64,000 nt of DNA from Falciphora oryzae (lineage: Eukaryota > Ascomycota > Sordariomycetes > Magnaporthales > Magnaporthaceae), in the NCBI GenBank assembly GCA_000733355.1, contig JNVV01000002.1, forward strand, positions 1,336,943 to 1,400,942, in the 5' to 3' direction. How positions within the stretch are numbered: position 1 is the stretch's first letter; each line of letters starts with the position of its first letter. The notes beneath the pieces were generated by a model, which made no database searches, was not told where the DNA came from, and worked only from the letters and a program-made list of their open reading frames with translations. Both the position numbers and the translations under genes were made by a program. This document shows, in pieces, positions 12,284-24,753 of this stretch.

Positions 12284-14809
12284 GGGCTTCGTTAGCAGGA
12301 CCGCACGTTTTGTTGGAGGGACCGCAAATAGTGGAACCCACAGTGCAGCACTTTTCCATTCGGTACCACTGCCAAATCGCCGCCAATTGCGAATGCATCA
12401 ATGCCAGACCTGTGCCAATCAAGTAATTAACAACAACAACTCGTATCTCAACGCACAACGTTTAATTAAACCCCCAAGACTATAATGCACTCCTGGATTT
12501 CCTGTGTGGCCTGCCGAGTATCTGCTTCCTTTTCAGCCATTTTTTTATCGAATCTGCACTTAAATTTAGTGGGAATTAGGTTAATTTCCTCCTTTTCGTT
12601 ATCTACAAACTCGTATCTCGTCATCATGCGCGCAGATCGTCGTAGGTTGGCGGTGCCGGCCTCGTAAGTACCCTCCTTTCTACGGAGGGGATCCGGTGAC
12701 GAGGAAGGTTCACGGGCACGGGCACGGCTACGGCCACGGGCAGGCTGACGGCCACGGCCACGGGCAGGCTGACGGCTACGGCTACGGGCAGGGCCCGTTG
12801 AGAGTCGGGCCGGCGCTGTAGAAGGGGGCGGCTGCGCCTTTTGGCGGCAGGGCAGTCCGTAGGAAGCCGTGATAGTACAGGTGCAGGGCTCGTTAGGTGC
12901 CAGGTCCCAATAGCTTTGCCGAGGTTGCTTTGGCAGGGCCGCGATCTTTTCCTCGCATTTCCGCAGCGCTTGTAGCACGATTTGGCTTTTGATAAAGCCG
13001 TAAAGTAGCTCGTTAAGCCCGAACGGCGCTTTATTTATCCTTTGGTTGCGTGCGAGCTTGATATCCGCTGTTTGGTTGCGCTAATATGATGTTAGTTTAC
13101 GAAAAACTGTAGCCAGATCGCCGCCCGCGTTTGTAATAAACCTTTTTATGCCGGCGTGGAGCGATTTGACGATGGAAGTTGTACGGTGGCCAAAGTAAAG
13201 TACGAAGTTAACCCAACAATTAATAAAGACGGTTTTCTATAGGTCGATCTAGGTTTTTACCGCGTAATTTACGGTTTCCGTTGGGTGTTTGCCATTAGTA
13301 AACGTTTTTAGGCGATTTTCGAATACCTTTTCGCTATTAGAAGTTAATAGGGCATTCCAATTTTTAAGGAACGCGGAGAACCTTTCGTTGCGTTTGATTG
13401 AGCCGTTAGGGAGGCGCGTGGCCGGTGGGAAATGACGTTTGCTTTTGGCTAAAACGTTTATATTAACGTGCTACCTGCAAAGTAGATGGGGAACGCGCTT
13501 GAAGTTTTCGTGGCGCTTTAAAGCATTGATCAACGCCAACTTCCGGTTTGTAACCACTAATTTGGGGAGAGGTACGTTGTTTTTTGATAGATATTCGTGC
13601 AGCGTTTGCAAGGCCTACGCATATTGGCCTTTTTTTTCGGCGTTAATAAGCGCGGCGGCGATCGAAAAGGACTTCCGGAAAGGTTGGATTTTACAAAAAT
13701 TAAATAGGGGTAGGCTAAAGCGGTTGGTTTTGTAGGTACAATCGGTAACGAGTACGTCGGGGGCGGTTTTGAGGAGAGGGAGGGAGGTTTTTGGAGCGAT
13801 AAATAGGTAAAGGATCCGGCCGTTTTCGTTTTTGAGGTTACGTTAGAAAAACGCATTTGGGTTATCGAGTTGCTATTGGAGATAGGTAAATTAGCAGGCA
13901 ATTTGATAGGATTTGATGTTATTTGATGGTACTTTATAAAGCTACTGGATAGGCGTGCGTCCGTTGAGCTTTTTGCGCCGGCAGTCGTGCAGGAGGTTGT
14001 TAAGGTTTTGGTAGCTAAAGTTAACGGCTTCGCCTGACTTCCGGAGGTTGGTTATAATCTGTGACGGCTTTGTGCCCGCCTTTTAGTTTGTAACGATCCG
14101 GTTTTCGTATTAGGCCAGGTTGCGTTATTGGAACGAAGCAAAAGCAGTTGTTGCAGTAAAGCGGTAGTTGTAGGTAAGCTTTTGGCCGTTACGCGCCCTG
14201 ACGGGCTCGATTTTTTAGCCTTGCCCGGGAACGCGTTGAAGGTTGACTTTGAAGCCGTAGTTTGTTATCTGGGAGGAGGTTTTGCGTCGTTTGGTTTCGT
14301 GCGTGGCTTTGGCGGTTTGGGTGATTGTAGCGGACTTGGGCCGGCTTTTGGAATAGCGGTAGTTGACTTTCGTGATAGCCTCGCCTTTGGCGCCTTGTGG
14401 GAAGCGCTTTTTGACGGCTAGATTGTAGCCGTTTTTATGCGCGTGCGTTAGAAGGGCCGCTTCGCTTTTTGTAAAGGAGGGATAAAAAGTAGGGTTGTTT
14501 ATATTGGCGGTAGGCCGTCGCCCGTGGCCGTTGGCCGTTGGTGCGAGAAGTAAAAAGTAGGGCCTGCATGGGTAGAGAAAATTTTAATTTGTGTGCGGGC
14601 TAAAAAAAATCAAAGAGCATTAAAGACTATAGGTTATACATCAAAATCTATGAAGTTATTCGCAAAGGCATTGAATTGGCTGGAAATCGCTGGCAATTGG
14701 CAAAGGTACCGAATGCGTGCATGTTTGGCGATGTTGGCACTGTGGCCCCAGCAAAAATCCACTATTTGCGGTCCCTCCAACAAAACGTGCGGTCCTGCTA
14801 ACGAAGCCC
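12284..14809 (-). mobile_element. Mutator-like DNA transposon (MULE) nested in the LINE
   Basis: 2526 bp with perfect 52-bp terminal inverted repeats (12284-12335 and 14758-14809, starting GGGCTTCGTTAGCAGG), followed by imperfect inverted similarity, and an 8-bp target duplication. The internal minus-strand gene encodes a MULE transposase (see next entry). The element is clearly less AT-rich than the surrounding LINE and Gypsy, so it either arrived late or was low copy when RIP acted. Confidence 0.9.
12466..14430 (-). pseudogene. MULE transposase, mutated
   Basis: The minus strand reads a fungal MULE transposase. The DDE domain starts near 13750 with VTDCTYKTNRFSLPL, then a RIP-type stop (TGG to TAG) near 13615, then VVTNRKLALINAL (about 13520-13555), where the expected second Asp is Asn. 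The C-terminal SWIM zinc finger is intact as C-T-C-x9-C (CTCTITASYGLPC, about 12862-12900), followed by a basic Arg/Gly/Pro-rich tail. The last 170 codons (12978 to 12466) are open; the rest holds scattered stops. The N-terminal part above about 13950 is not firmly readable. It is not functional as it stands. Confidence 0.8.
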
Positions 14810-17800
14810 CTTTCAAATTTCCTTTCGGCAAAACGTTACTAAAAAGGTTTTTAATAAAATACTATCGGAATGCTGGAAGGACGTTTTTAATAAAATAAAG
14901 CGGGATATAAACGATAATAGCCTCCGTCGTCGTCCTTTTGCCAACCCCCTTTAATAGTTTCCTCGGTTTTCCCCTTATAGCGACTCGGTTGCGTGGCGTC
15001 GGTATTTGCGTGGTTTTTTTTTCTTTTTCGCTTTTCGGGTATAATGCTTTCGTTTGCTTTTTTTATAGTTTTTTTTAGTTCGGTTCGTTTTCGGCTCGGT
15101 AGCGTTACTTTTCCTTTTTTTTCCTTATGCGTTTTTTTTCTGCCTTTTTAACCGCTTTAAAATTTAATAGTTTTTTTATACGAAATATTATACGTACCAC
15201 TTCTTTAAACGGTATACCCCTTATTTTTTACAATTTAAAATACGCTCTCCGGCTGTCTGCTTACGTTAGCCCGGTACCTTCCCGCTGCCTGTTCTATCGG
15301 GCGTATTGGGTTAATACATGCTACGTTATTTCCTTTTATCCGCTGCCACATTCGCACAATGGCGTCGCCGTATCGGGTACGCCTTTGCTAAATAGGAACG
15401 AATTCAGCCCTAATTTTTCCGTTTTAACTTAAATTGCTACCGAATTGTATACTTTTAGCATCCCTTCGTAATATTTAACTATTTTTTCCGTAAATAAGGG
15501 GTTATCCGCTAAGTACGCGGTCTTATACCGGTTCGCTCTTTTCGCTGTTGCCGTCGTATTAGCCATTTTTAACTTTTATTCCATTGTTACGTTAAAGTTC
15601 TAGCGCCTTACGTGCTTGTATTTGGATTTCCAATCCTCTCCGTAAGGGGCGGGTGCTCGTTTCGGTTTTAGCGCTATTTCGGGCCGGTCCTATCGTACTA
15701 CCTACTTTTTTTTCGCTTATCCGCTTTAAGGGTAAGGCCTTTTTTTTCGTTTTTTATAACCGAATTTTTAAAAACGGTCCGCTACTTTCGCTATCACTTC
15801 GTTAATGCGCTACGTTATCCCGGTTTTTTTCCATTTATTTTCCGTATTTATAACCTTTTCGTTTAAATATAAATCCAAAAACGGCACGTAAGTTTTTATT
15901 TCAAAATATGCTAACGAAGTTGCTTTATAAACTTTAGCCACCATTTTAAAACATGCTTTTTATTTTTTCGCCATTTTTTTAGCTGCGCCCCGGGGCCAAC
16001 CTCGGGGTTCCGTTAGTAAATAGTAGGTTACCGCTTTATAAACCAATGCATTACGGCACACGACCGCGTACAGCTGCTTCGCGCGTACGAAGCTATTTTC
16101 CTACGTTACCGCCGCGAATTTTATTACCGTAAACTACTATCTTTTTTATTTGCTTTTTGCCTATTTAATATAAGCGTTAAAATTTAGCTTGTGGTTTAAC
16201 CAAACTTTTAAAAATTTCGCCGATAGCGTTAATTGCACTTGTATATTTCCGGTACGGACCCGGGTCCGGTCCAAAGTTTTAATAAAATAAAACAGTTCGG
16301 TTTTAGCCGCGTTAAACGTTATTTTTATTTTTTTTGCTTATATTTAGTACGTATTTTAAACCCGTTCTAACAGCCGGGCCGTTTTCGCTATAGTTCCCTT
16401 TATTGCTATAAGGTTAATATCGTTAGCGAAACCGACTACCGTTATTTTTAGTATTTTTTCTAATTTGTTGTAAAGCGACGCGATATATAAAATAAATAGT
16501 ATAAATAAAAGTGGTAAGCTTTATAGTACTTTTATTATTACTTATATAAACGTAAATGTATTTTTATCGAACCGGAGCCGGGCCGTCCTACTTATTAGCC
16601 AGCTTTTAATCCATTTAACTATTTTTAACGGAAATTCTTATTTTCGTAAAATATTAAAAAGTTTAATATAGTTAACGTTATTAAATGCTTTTAATAGGTT
16701 AAATTGTAATAACGAAATTATAGCGCCGTAATTCCACGCCGTTATTACGGTATCTATCATTTATCTAATAGCGAACTCGGTATTGCGTTTCCTTCTATTA
16801 CCTATTTGCCTTTCCGGTAATAATCCTCTTTTTTCCGCTTCGGTTACGATCCGTATTCTTACGATCGCTTCTATAACTTTGGATATAAATAAAAAAAATG
16901 CGATCGGTCGCTACCCCTTTGCTATTTTTCTATTTTCCGTATTTTTTCCCGGTTTAAAAAGCATTACCGTTAATGCGTTTTGGAAACGCTTTAAAAAATA
17001 TTTAAATTCGAAGCTAGCGTTAGCTATTTTGGATATAGCTTCTTAATATAGTTCCCCGCACGCTTTTAATAATCCGTTCGGTAAATTGTCCGCTTCCAAA
17101 GCTTTCCAATTCCGGGTTTTTTTTAAAGCCGCTAATACTTCGTTTTTTTTGGGGTCTATTTAATAATTAATTAAAAATAAATTGGTAAAAATGTAATTTT
17201 TAAACGTAATATCCCCGACGTTTATCAGGTCCGTTTCCGGGTTAAAGTAAAACTTAGCTACTAAAACTGTAGCTTTGTTAGCGTAAGAATTCGCTAGTTT
17301 TTAATTTCCTTTTTTAAGCCGGTTTAAATCCGGTAACCTGGTTAGGTCCCGTCTTTTATAACTCCGTAATTTCGCCTATCGTTCGATATTCCAAAAAACA
17401 AGCTCTAAATCCTATTCTTTTAACGCCTCCCTAATAAACTCCCTCTAATGTGCGTTAAAAGCCTTCCTTTTTTCCTTAATAAAGGCTTTATCGGCTGCTT
17501 TTAATTCTTCGTAGCTTTTTTATATTTTTAGCCGTATATATACGCGTTAGCACCGTTTCGTTTTTTTAGCTAATTTCGTAAACGTTAAATTCCAATACGG
17601 TACTAGTTTAAAACTTATTATAATTTTTCGTTTCGGTATTAACTCGTTAGCGATTTAAGTTAATTGGTTTATTAATATATCCACCTGGTTGTTTATATCG
17701 TTTAACGTTTCCATATCCTCGATTTCGATATATTATTTGGCCAGCTATAACGCCTTTTTTTTTATCGTTTTTAAAATCGGTATTAACCTTTTTCCACACC

Positions 17801-18639
17801 CATTTTTCTACCCTCCTTTTGCGAAACGGCTCCGCTTCGCAATCGATCGAAATTATTTAAAAATAATAATCCGACCCTTTTATTTCGTCGTCCTTACCTT
17901 CGTATTTAATAACTAAAATATCGGATATTTACGCATAGTCGATAGTACTTTTTCGTTTACCGAACCTTTTTTTTATTATTTCCCCGTAAAGCGTTGCTAA
18001 TTTAAGCCGCTACCGGTACGCTAGCGCGAATAGTAACTCGGACCTAACGTTTTCCCGATTATGCATATCTTATATTAGATAGTGCATATTAAAATCCCCT
18101 ACTAATACGGCGTAGTTCCAAAGCGGTATTATTTCGATTTCGGTTAAAGGGGTATACCATTTTCCTAATGCCCGGGGGTTTGGCGAATATATTAAATAAA
18201 TGTCGATATTTTTTATTAAGCTTTATAATGTAATTATTACCTAATCGTATCCGTTCCGGCTTTTCCACGTTACCGGGTTTAATCGTTAGTGGACGTATAG
18301 TGCTGCGTTCGATTTTGTATTTGCTTAGTAATATACCAGCTCGTAATTGTATCCGGCCGGTTTTTTCGGGTTTCCGTACCGGTTTAATTCCGGTTTTTGT
18401 ATAGCTATTATATCGTATTCCTTTTTATTAAAAAACGGTATATTTCCTTTTCCGTTTCCTTTTCCTATATTTTAATATAGGATTGTTATTACTATAGGGA
18501 TTTTAATAGGCGTTTTTGTACGTCGAACGGGATTGTGCTATTTCTAATCGGTAACGGCTCGAATAAAAGTAGCGGCTTTAACGGGGCCGGTATTTGTCCT
18601 TATTTTCCGGCTGCTTCTGCTTGGATTTGTTCGTTTGCC

Positions 18640-19568
18640 GTAGTTAAGGGTTAAGCTAACCGGGAGCTCGCTTTAGGGGCGTGGTTTATTGTAAATGGCG
18701 GTCGTGTGGCGGTCCGGCCCTTGGGTAGCTGCAAATCTTTACGGGGTTTGCCGGGTCCTCGGCGGCCGGGGGACCGGATTAGGAAATCGTTATTTGTATC
18801 CGAATTTTGTTTGCGCTTTTTGCTAAGGCTCGGTAGTTTTCCGATACCGGGGGGTATACGCGTTTGGAAGATAGGGAAGGTGGTAGTAGCTTTTGTTTAT
18901 TTAAAAGCTGATCCTTCCAATATAAATTTTTTTAGCCGGTTTTAATATGCTTTTTTCGCTTTTCTAATCGCCCGTTACGCTATTTCGCAGCCCCGGTTAA
19001 ACGCCGGGTGCGGTTCGCCGCAATTTGCGCATTTGGGTGTGGCTTTATTATGTTAGGGGTAGGCGTCGTATTAACTTTCTCCTTTTTAATATTGCGGTTT
19101 TCCGTAATGCGGGCAACGGCCCGGTTTTTTGCAAAACTTTTGTTAGTGCCCCTATTCGTAGCAGTTATAGCACTAGGTGGCTTTGGCGTTTGGTGTAAAC
19201 GGCTCGCATTTGAATAGTTCCGCCTATATTACCAGTCCTTATTCGCAAGCTTGGTCCGCGGCGGTTGCGGACCCGATTCGTGCTAATACTATGGCGTATC
19301 CGTAAAGGGTGCGGGCTGGCCATACGTACACCGATTTAACCTCCGCGTCTCGGTTTTCGGCATTTAAGCTACGAGTGAATTGGTTTGGGTCCTCCGGCAG
19401 TGTTGTTTGTCTTACTCCTCTAATTACCACGTCGTATGTCCGTTCCCGGATCGTTGCCTGGTTTCCAAACACCTTTTTTACCCATTCGTCCCTTTTCCTG
19501 TATTCGCTTGCGTTTGCGTAGAAGCACACTACCACGTTTCCGCTTTGGAGCCGCCTCGTTACCCGCAC
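18640..19568 (-). pseudogene. LINE ORF1 (Gag-like, CCHC zinc knuckles), degraded
   Basis: The first 109 codons (19568 to 19239) remain open and read as a LINE ORF1 nucleic-acid-binding domain (RRLQSGNVVVCF, then WVKKVFG and ERTYDVVIRGV). Downstream, about 19215-18950 gives zinc-knuckle clusters (CYNCYE.GH; CANCGEPHPAFNRGC), as in Tad-type ORF1. Stops interrupt the later part. Confidence 0.7.
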
Positions 19569-19583
19569 CGCCGTACTAAATTG

Positions 19584-19598
19584 ATTAAAAAGTAATTA
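19584..19598. repeat. Target site duplication of LINE copy 2 (right)
   Basis: ATTAAAAAGTAATTA, identical to 11152-11166. Confidence 0.8.
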
Positions 19599-19862
19599 AA
19601 ATATAAAAAAAGCTACGATAATATTATAGGTTTATTAAAATTTAAACCGAAATATAAAAAGCAATTAAAAATTATAAAAGCTATATAAAAAAAAAACTAA
19701 CCGATATAAATTTTACGGCTTATTATAGCTTTTATTAGCGTTTAACGAAATATAGTAATATATTATAATAAATTTCGTCGTTAAATTATTAAAATTAAAA
19801 AAGCTTTTAACGAATATTTGTTATAATAATATTTTAAGAATAATAAATAAATTTATTAAATA

Positions 19863-20294
19863 TAACGTGGTTTACCAGTAAGTGGGACAAACTAGCGAAT
19901 GGGACAGTTGGAAATCCCATATTAAACGCCGTTTTCGACATCCTTGCTAAATCGCCCAATTTATATCCGAATTCGATGAAATTTTAAAATTAAGGTTTCA
20001 ACTATATAGCCGATTTTATGTAATTATCTACAAATTTGTAACCTTAACCCGGGTGAGATATTAAAAATGCAGGGGTTAAATTAGCGCATTTTTTTATATC
20101 TCGCCCGGGTTAGGGTTACAAATTTGTAGATAATTACATAAAATCGGCTATATAGTTGAAACCTTAATTTTAAAATTTCATCGAATTCGGATACAAATTG
20201 GGCGATTTAGCAAGGATGTCGAAAACGGCGTTTAGTATGAGATTTCCAACTGTCCTACTCGCTGGTTTGTCCCACTCACTGGTGAACCACGTTA
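19863..20294. mobile_element. Foldback MITE 2
   Basis: 432 bp, TAACGTGGTTTACCAG...CTGGTGAACCACGTTA. The long arms are almost perfect (shared blocks include caaatttgtaga and atcggctatatagttgaaa) around a short GC-richer centre with cccgggt. It interrupts the Gypsy A integrase upstream of its catalytic core. Confidence 0.85.
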
Positions 20295-20575
20295 TTTTAT
20301 TTTTACTTTATAAAAAAGCAAACGACGTTACGGCATTAACGTACGTTTTTATCCGGTATATAATCGCAAAGTACGGAATGCTAAAATATATCGTTACAAA
20401 TAGGGATAAATTATTTATAAGCAAATTTTAACGTACGTTTATATTTAAATTAAAAGTTAAATATGCTTTATTAATAGCGTATTACCCGGAAATAAATAAA
20501 TAAATAAAACGAACGAACCAAATTATAAAATAGTATTTTTGTTATTACGTTAATTATAAATAAGCGAATTAGGTA
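20295..20575 (+). pseudogene. Gypsy A integrase core fragment
   Basis: Reads the typical Gypsy integrase core: IVTNRDKLFISKF (about 20391-20431; the usual D of SDRD is now N), then a stop at the position of the usual Trp, then KVKYALLIAYYPEINK and RTNQIIKYY (about 20450-20545). MITEs 2 and 3 border it. Confidence 0.8.
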
Positions 20576-21009
20576 TAACGTGGTTCATTAGTGAGTGGAC
20601 CATATCAGCGAGTGGGCCAGTTCGAAATCCCGTATTAAACGCCGTTTTTTTTCAACTAAATAACTCGCTCAATTTGTAGTTAAATTTTACCAAAATTTAA
20701 ATAGTTACATTTAACTTTATAACAATTATAAAATTAATTTTTCCAGAATTTTAATATTACCCTTTTTAGGTTAGTTTGCAACACTGTGCATTACATTGTG
20801 TACAATATTGTACAATATGTAAACCACCCCAAACGGGTAATAATAAAAATCCGGAAAAAATATTTTTACGTAAAAATTATTTTTAATAATTATTAGTTAA
20901 ATTTTTATAAAATTCCACTGCAAATTGATTAAAGTGCACCGACATTTTTTATATGTATTTCTAGGTGGCCCACTCGCTGATATGGTCCACTCACTGATGA
21001 ACCACGTTA
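20576..21009. mobile_element. Foldback MITE 3
   Basis: 434 bp, TAACGTGGTTCATTAG...CTGATGAACCACGTTA. Its outer repeat (gagtggaccatatcagcgagtgg) is the closest of the MITEs to that of the Fot1-like element. The arms are less symmetric than in MITEs 1 and 2. Confidence 0.8.
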
Positions 21010-21104
21010 GCTGTTTTTTATAGCGCAATTTGCGTATAATAATTTAATATACAAAAATACGGGGATTATACCGTTTTTTGCAAATTATAAATATATATTA
21101 ACGG

Positions 21105-21539
21105 TAACGTGGTTCACCAGTGAGTGGGACAAACCAGCAAGTGGGACATTTGAAAATCCCATACTAAACGCGATTTTCGATACCCTTGCTAACTCGGCCA
21201 ATTTAAGCCCGAATTTAACTAAATTTAAAAATGTTATATTTAACTAAATAAGCAATTTAATTTTTTTTTTTAGATTTTTATTATTACCCTTTTAAGGTTA
21301 GTTGCGTATTATACACAGTATATTACACAGTATTATAAACTAACCCTTAAAAGGTAATAAGAAAAATTTAAAAAAAAATTAAATTAAATTTCCTATTTAG
21401 TTAAATGTAATATTTTTAAATTTAGTTAAATTCGGGCTTAAATTGGCCGAGTTAGCAAGGGTATCGAAAATCGCGTTTAGTATGGGATTTTCAAATGTCC
21501 CACTCGCTGGTTTGTCCCACTCACTGGTGAACCACGTTA
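21105..21539. mobile_element. Foldback MITE 4
   Basis: 435 bp, TAACGTGGTTCACCAG...CTGGTGAACCACGTTA. Inner arms share gcaagggtatcgaaaatcg and ggccgagttagc. The loop carries the acacagtatattacacag motif seen in other family members. Confidence 0.85.
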
Positions 21540-21710
21540 TACGAAAAATTTAAAATAAAACCATACGTATTAGTAGTAAAAATTTAAATGACGGAATTTA
21601 CTAAATTGTATAAAATTTTTTAAATAAAATTTAAAAAGCTACGGTAACAAATAATTACGTAAATTAATAAAAAAAAAAGGATTAAAAACCGGATTTTTAA
21701 AAAAAAGAGA

Positions 21711-23574
21711 TAACGTGGTTCATTACCGAGTGGGTCATATCAGCGAATGGGTTAAAATACGCGACCACGCGATACTTTTTTTTCGCGACTAATTCCTCTA
21801 CTAATAATAATGCCAACGGAAAACGACGAAAGCCGGGTAATTTTTGCCTTTCGGGTTTTGTAATTTAATTTAAAATTAAGTGTGCGGGAGGCTGCAAAAA
21901 TTTACGAGGTTGCGAATTCGATTTTGTAGCGTCGAAAGCGCGGCCAACCTGCTCGACGCGATAGCATACCCAACTTTCGGAAATTGACGGAATCCGAAGA
22001 GGAGGCGCTTGTTAAATATATATTTAAGCTGGATTTTCGCGCATTTTTTCCCCGGCCTTTTGGTATTAAAGCTATAGCTAACCGATTGCTTGCCGAACGC
22101 GACGCGGGTATTATCGGCAAATGTTAGGTCGAAAGGTTCGTTAAATGCCGCGTAAAGCTCGGCACGCGTTGGATTTGAAAGTACGACTACTAAAGGGCCA
22201 AATGCGAAAATCCCAAGCTCGTTTCCGCGTAGTTTGATTTTGTGCGGAACATTGTAGCCAAATATAGCATTTTGGATAATAATATTTACAATTTCGACGA
22301 AACCGGCTTTTTTATGGGCATAATCGCCGCCGTTATAGTTATTATAATATCGGAAGGCCGTGGTAAAGTAAAGCTGGTTTAGTTTGGTAACCGGGAATGG
22401 GTTATAGTTATTTAAGGGGTTAATTGTTACGGTTAAGCGATCCCCTTTTTTATTATCGTTAAAAGGCAATATTATTTAGTTAATTGGTATTCGGAAACCG
22501 ATTTTTTACGTAATTGGGTTATCGCAATAAATTTTAACGGGTGGATTACGAACAAGCTTGGTTTGGAATGGATTTAGTATTTCGATAAACATATTACGTC
22601 GCGTACGAAAGGTCCCTATCGTTTGTTAGTGCTGGACGGATACGAAAGCTACTATTCGACGGATTTTGAGCTTTATTGCTAAAAATATAATATTATTACG
22701 TTTTGTATGCTTTCGTATTCGTTTTATTTCTTTTAGCCGTTTGACGTTAGGTGTTTTGGCCTAATAAAGCGGGCGTACGGTTAATAAATCGAAAATTTAA
22801 TAAGGTCGTACGTTAACTACGTAACTAAGGTCGAGTTTTTTTCCGCGTTTAAAGCGGCATTTTTTAATTCCATAACCGAAGGAAATATCCGAAGAGGCTT
22901 TCGAAGGGCTGGCTTTGCTTTTTTTAATCCGGATTCGGTTTTGGAAAAGCTGGATGTGAGGTTACGGATTCCAATTCCTTTAAGGACGCTTTTAAACGAC
23001 CCCGAACTTTGGATTTCCAAAACGCCCCGGATAGTTAGGGAAGCAATTGCGCAATCCGAATATATTAAAATTCGAATTACTAATTACTAAAGCAGTTTTC
23101 CGATACCTATGCTGGCGGCTGTGGATTAAATTGCAAAAGGGACGAAAGCGATAATGCACGAGGTGGCCTTTTTCCGAGCCGAAATATTTACGTTTCGAAA
23201 GGCGAACGAAGCATTAAGCAAACGCCGGAAGGCTAAAAAAATACGTGTTCGATTTGGAAGGTCATTTATTATCGACGAAGTACGAGATGTTTTGGACCAG
23301 CAGGAGTTGGATAATTAGCTATAGCAAAAAATGCGCGATTATGGGGGTTAAAAAAGGAGGGCGATGACGATTCGTCGGCGATATAGTACGTGCGGTAAAA
23401 CCGGATATAACGCGCGCATTTGTTAGGAGGAAGTAGAAATGTTTAATGTATATAGTTCCGAATAGTTTGAATGGATTGCTGGCGTTGTTGGGTTGGCATG
23501 CGAGTTAATTGTCCAAAGGTCGGGGTGTCGTGACCTATTCGCTGATATGACCCATTCGGTGATGAACCACGTTA
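21711..23574 (+). mobile_element. Fot1/pogo-like Tc1-mariner DNA transposon
   Basis: 1864 bp bounded by inverted ends TAACGTGGTTCATTACCGAG...CTCGGTGATGAACCACGTTA-like and a TA target. It contains one plus-strand transposase gene (next entry). It is the only member of the TAACGTGG-ended family here that encodes a protein. Confidence 0.85.
21810..23450 (+). pseudogene. Fot1/pogo-type DDE transposase, RIP-mutated
   Basis: Plus-strand translation from the ATG at 21810, through scattered stops, follows the fungal pogo family. A helix-turn-helix comes first (LSVREAAKIYEV, then a stop, RRKRGQPARRDS, TESEEEALV). Next come the DDE motifs NFDETGF (about 22293-22315) and LLVLDGYESYYS (about 22626-22662), then FDVRCFGLIKRAYG (about 22738-22782) and a C-terminal zinc-like segment, CGKTGYNARIC. 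Several Trp and Gln codons have become stops and His have become Tyr, as RIP produces. The 197-codon open frame on the opposite strand (21876-22469) is its antisense shadow. Confidence 0.85.
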
Positions 23575-24753
23575 GTGTTTATTTTTTACGCCGTAATATT
23601 AAAACGAAATAACTAAATAACAAATTGGATTATAAAAAATTTAAACCGTTTAAAATAAAAAAATGGTATTAAACGTTAATTACGAGCTATAACTTCCTTT
23701 AATTATAAAAATTACCTAATTTTTTACGTTTTTTTGCTAAAATTAGCACCGTTTAAAAAAAGCAACGAATTAATAGAAATTAATTTAAAATAAAAATACG
23801 AAATCGAATTTTTTTAAATAAACGCGTAAAGCGACGATTTAAAAAATACGGCTACGAAAAAAACACGTAAAATTTTTTTTTTTAAAAAATTGCTAAAAAT
23901 TTTTTAACGAAATACCGGCAAAAGCGCTTATGAAAAAGGTAGTAAAAAAAAGGGGGTTTAAATTTTAACTAATTAATTTAGTTAAAAATTCGAATAACAA
24001 TTTCGATAAAATTCGAAATTGCGATTTTAATAAAAAAAAAGCTAAACGGTACCCCGTATTTTATAGGATTTTAAATAAATTAATAAAAACGATTTTTATT
24101 AAAATTAAAAAAGGCGAACAAATCCAAATTAAAACCGGCCGTAAAATTAACCCAATTCGGAAATAACGGAAGGAATTTAAAAATAAACGGGTTAAAAGCA
24201 GCAAATAGTATTTATTTAGCCTTTTTTACGGTTTTCTTTTTTTTTTACCCGCTTTAACTTTTTAATATTGTTAATACCGCGGCGTATCGCACGCATTATT
24301 TTTCCAACCAAATTATTTTTTATTTTTTTAAAAAATTTATTTTCGTTAAAGCTTATTCCAATTCGGAATTAAATTTTTAATATTAAAAAGCGATATTCCG
24401 AAATTATATAGCAAATATATTTAAAACGTCGCAACGGGTAATACCTAACCGGACGCATTTAGCCTAACGAAACGAATCGTTCGGGGATATATTATAAAAC
24501 GTAATACCGCGAAATTCGCAAAAAAAGCAAAAAGGTATTTGGGAAAAGGAAAAGAAAATATTCGCTAAAAGCCGGGCGCGGTAAAAATTAAAAAAGATAG
24601 GGTATTTTCGTTTTTAAACCCGACCGGATATTTTCGTTAAAAGTAAAAGGACGGGAGTAGGTGAAAAAGGATAATATTTACTATTAACGGGGAAACGGGG
24701 GAAAAAACTGTTATAATAAGCTAAAGGGATTTGGCTTTAAAAAGGAAATTTAA
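23575..24753 (+). pseudogene. Gypsy A 3' pol end with chromodomain, then 3' non-coding region
   Basis: 23600-23760 follows the integrase C-terminal region (a YELQL-like strand, then LIMKI and LLRPAPL-like segments). About 23860-23945 follows a chromodomain (the usual IKW-x-GY-x5-NTWEPA read through mutated codons as KKLLKIF..NTGKSAYEKG). 24200-24753 is AT-rich with no frame that I recognise and leads into the 3' LTR. A purine run (aaaaaggaaa, 24740-24748) may be the polypurine tract. Confidence 0.6.

Larger units (their letters stand above)
11167..19583 (-). mobile_element. Tad-like LINE retrotransposon, copy 2, split by a MULE
   Basis: A minus-strand LINE inserted in Gypsy A with a 15-bp target duplication. 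Without the MULE it is about 5.9 kb. From 5' (19583) to 3' (11167): ORF1 with CCHC knuckles (19568 to about 18640); ORF2 with an AP-type endonuclease (GDFNMH at about 18075-18105 and an SDHYF-like block near 17880); reverse transcriptase with FAND(D) at 16408-16436; and a C-terminal part running to about 12180. The 3' UTR (11167-11750) contains a tandem duplication of about 122 bp. The ORF1 end keeps longer open frames than the rest. Confidence 0.9.

Noticed and set aside
19863..21539. CRISPR-like array from the repeated TAACGTGG blocks
   Set aside because: The blocks are terminal inverted repeats of separate palindromic elements, not short direct repeats with unique spacers, and the organism is a eukaryote.
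21876..22469. 197-codon open frame on the minus strand, the longest open frame in the AT-rich half
   Set aside because: It is antisense to the Fot1 transposase, whose helix-turn-helix and DDE motifs read on the plus strand. RIP makes stops in the sense strand and can leave the antisense open.
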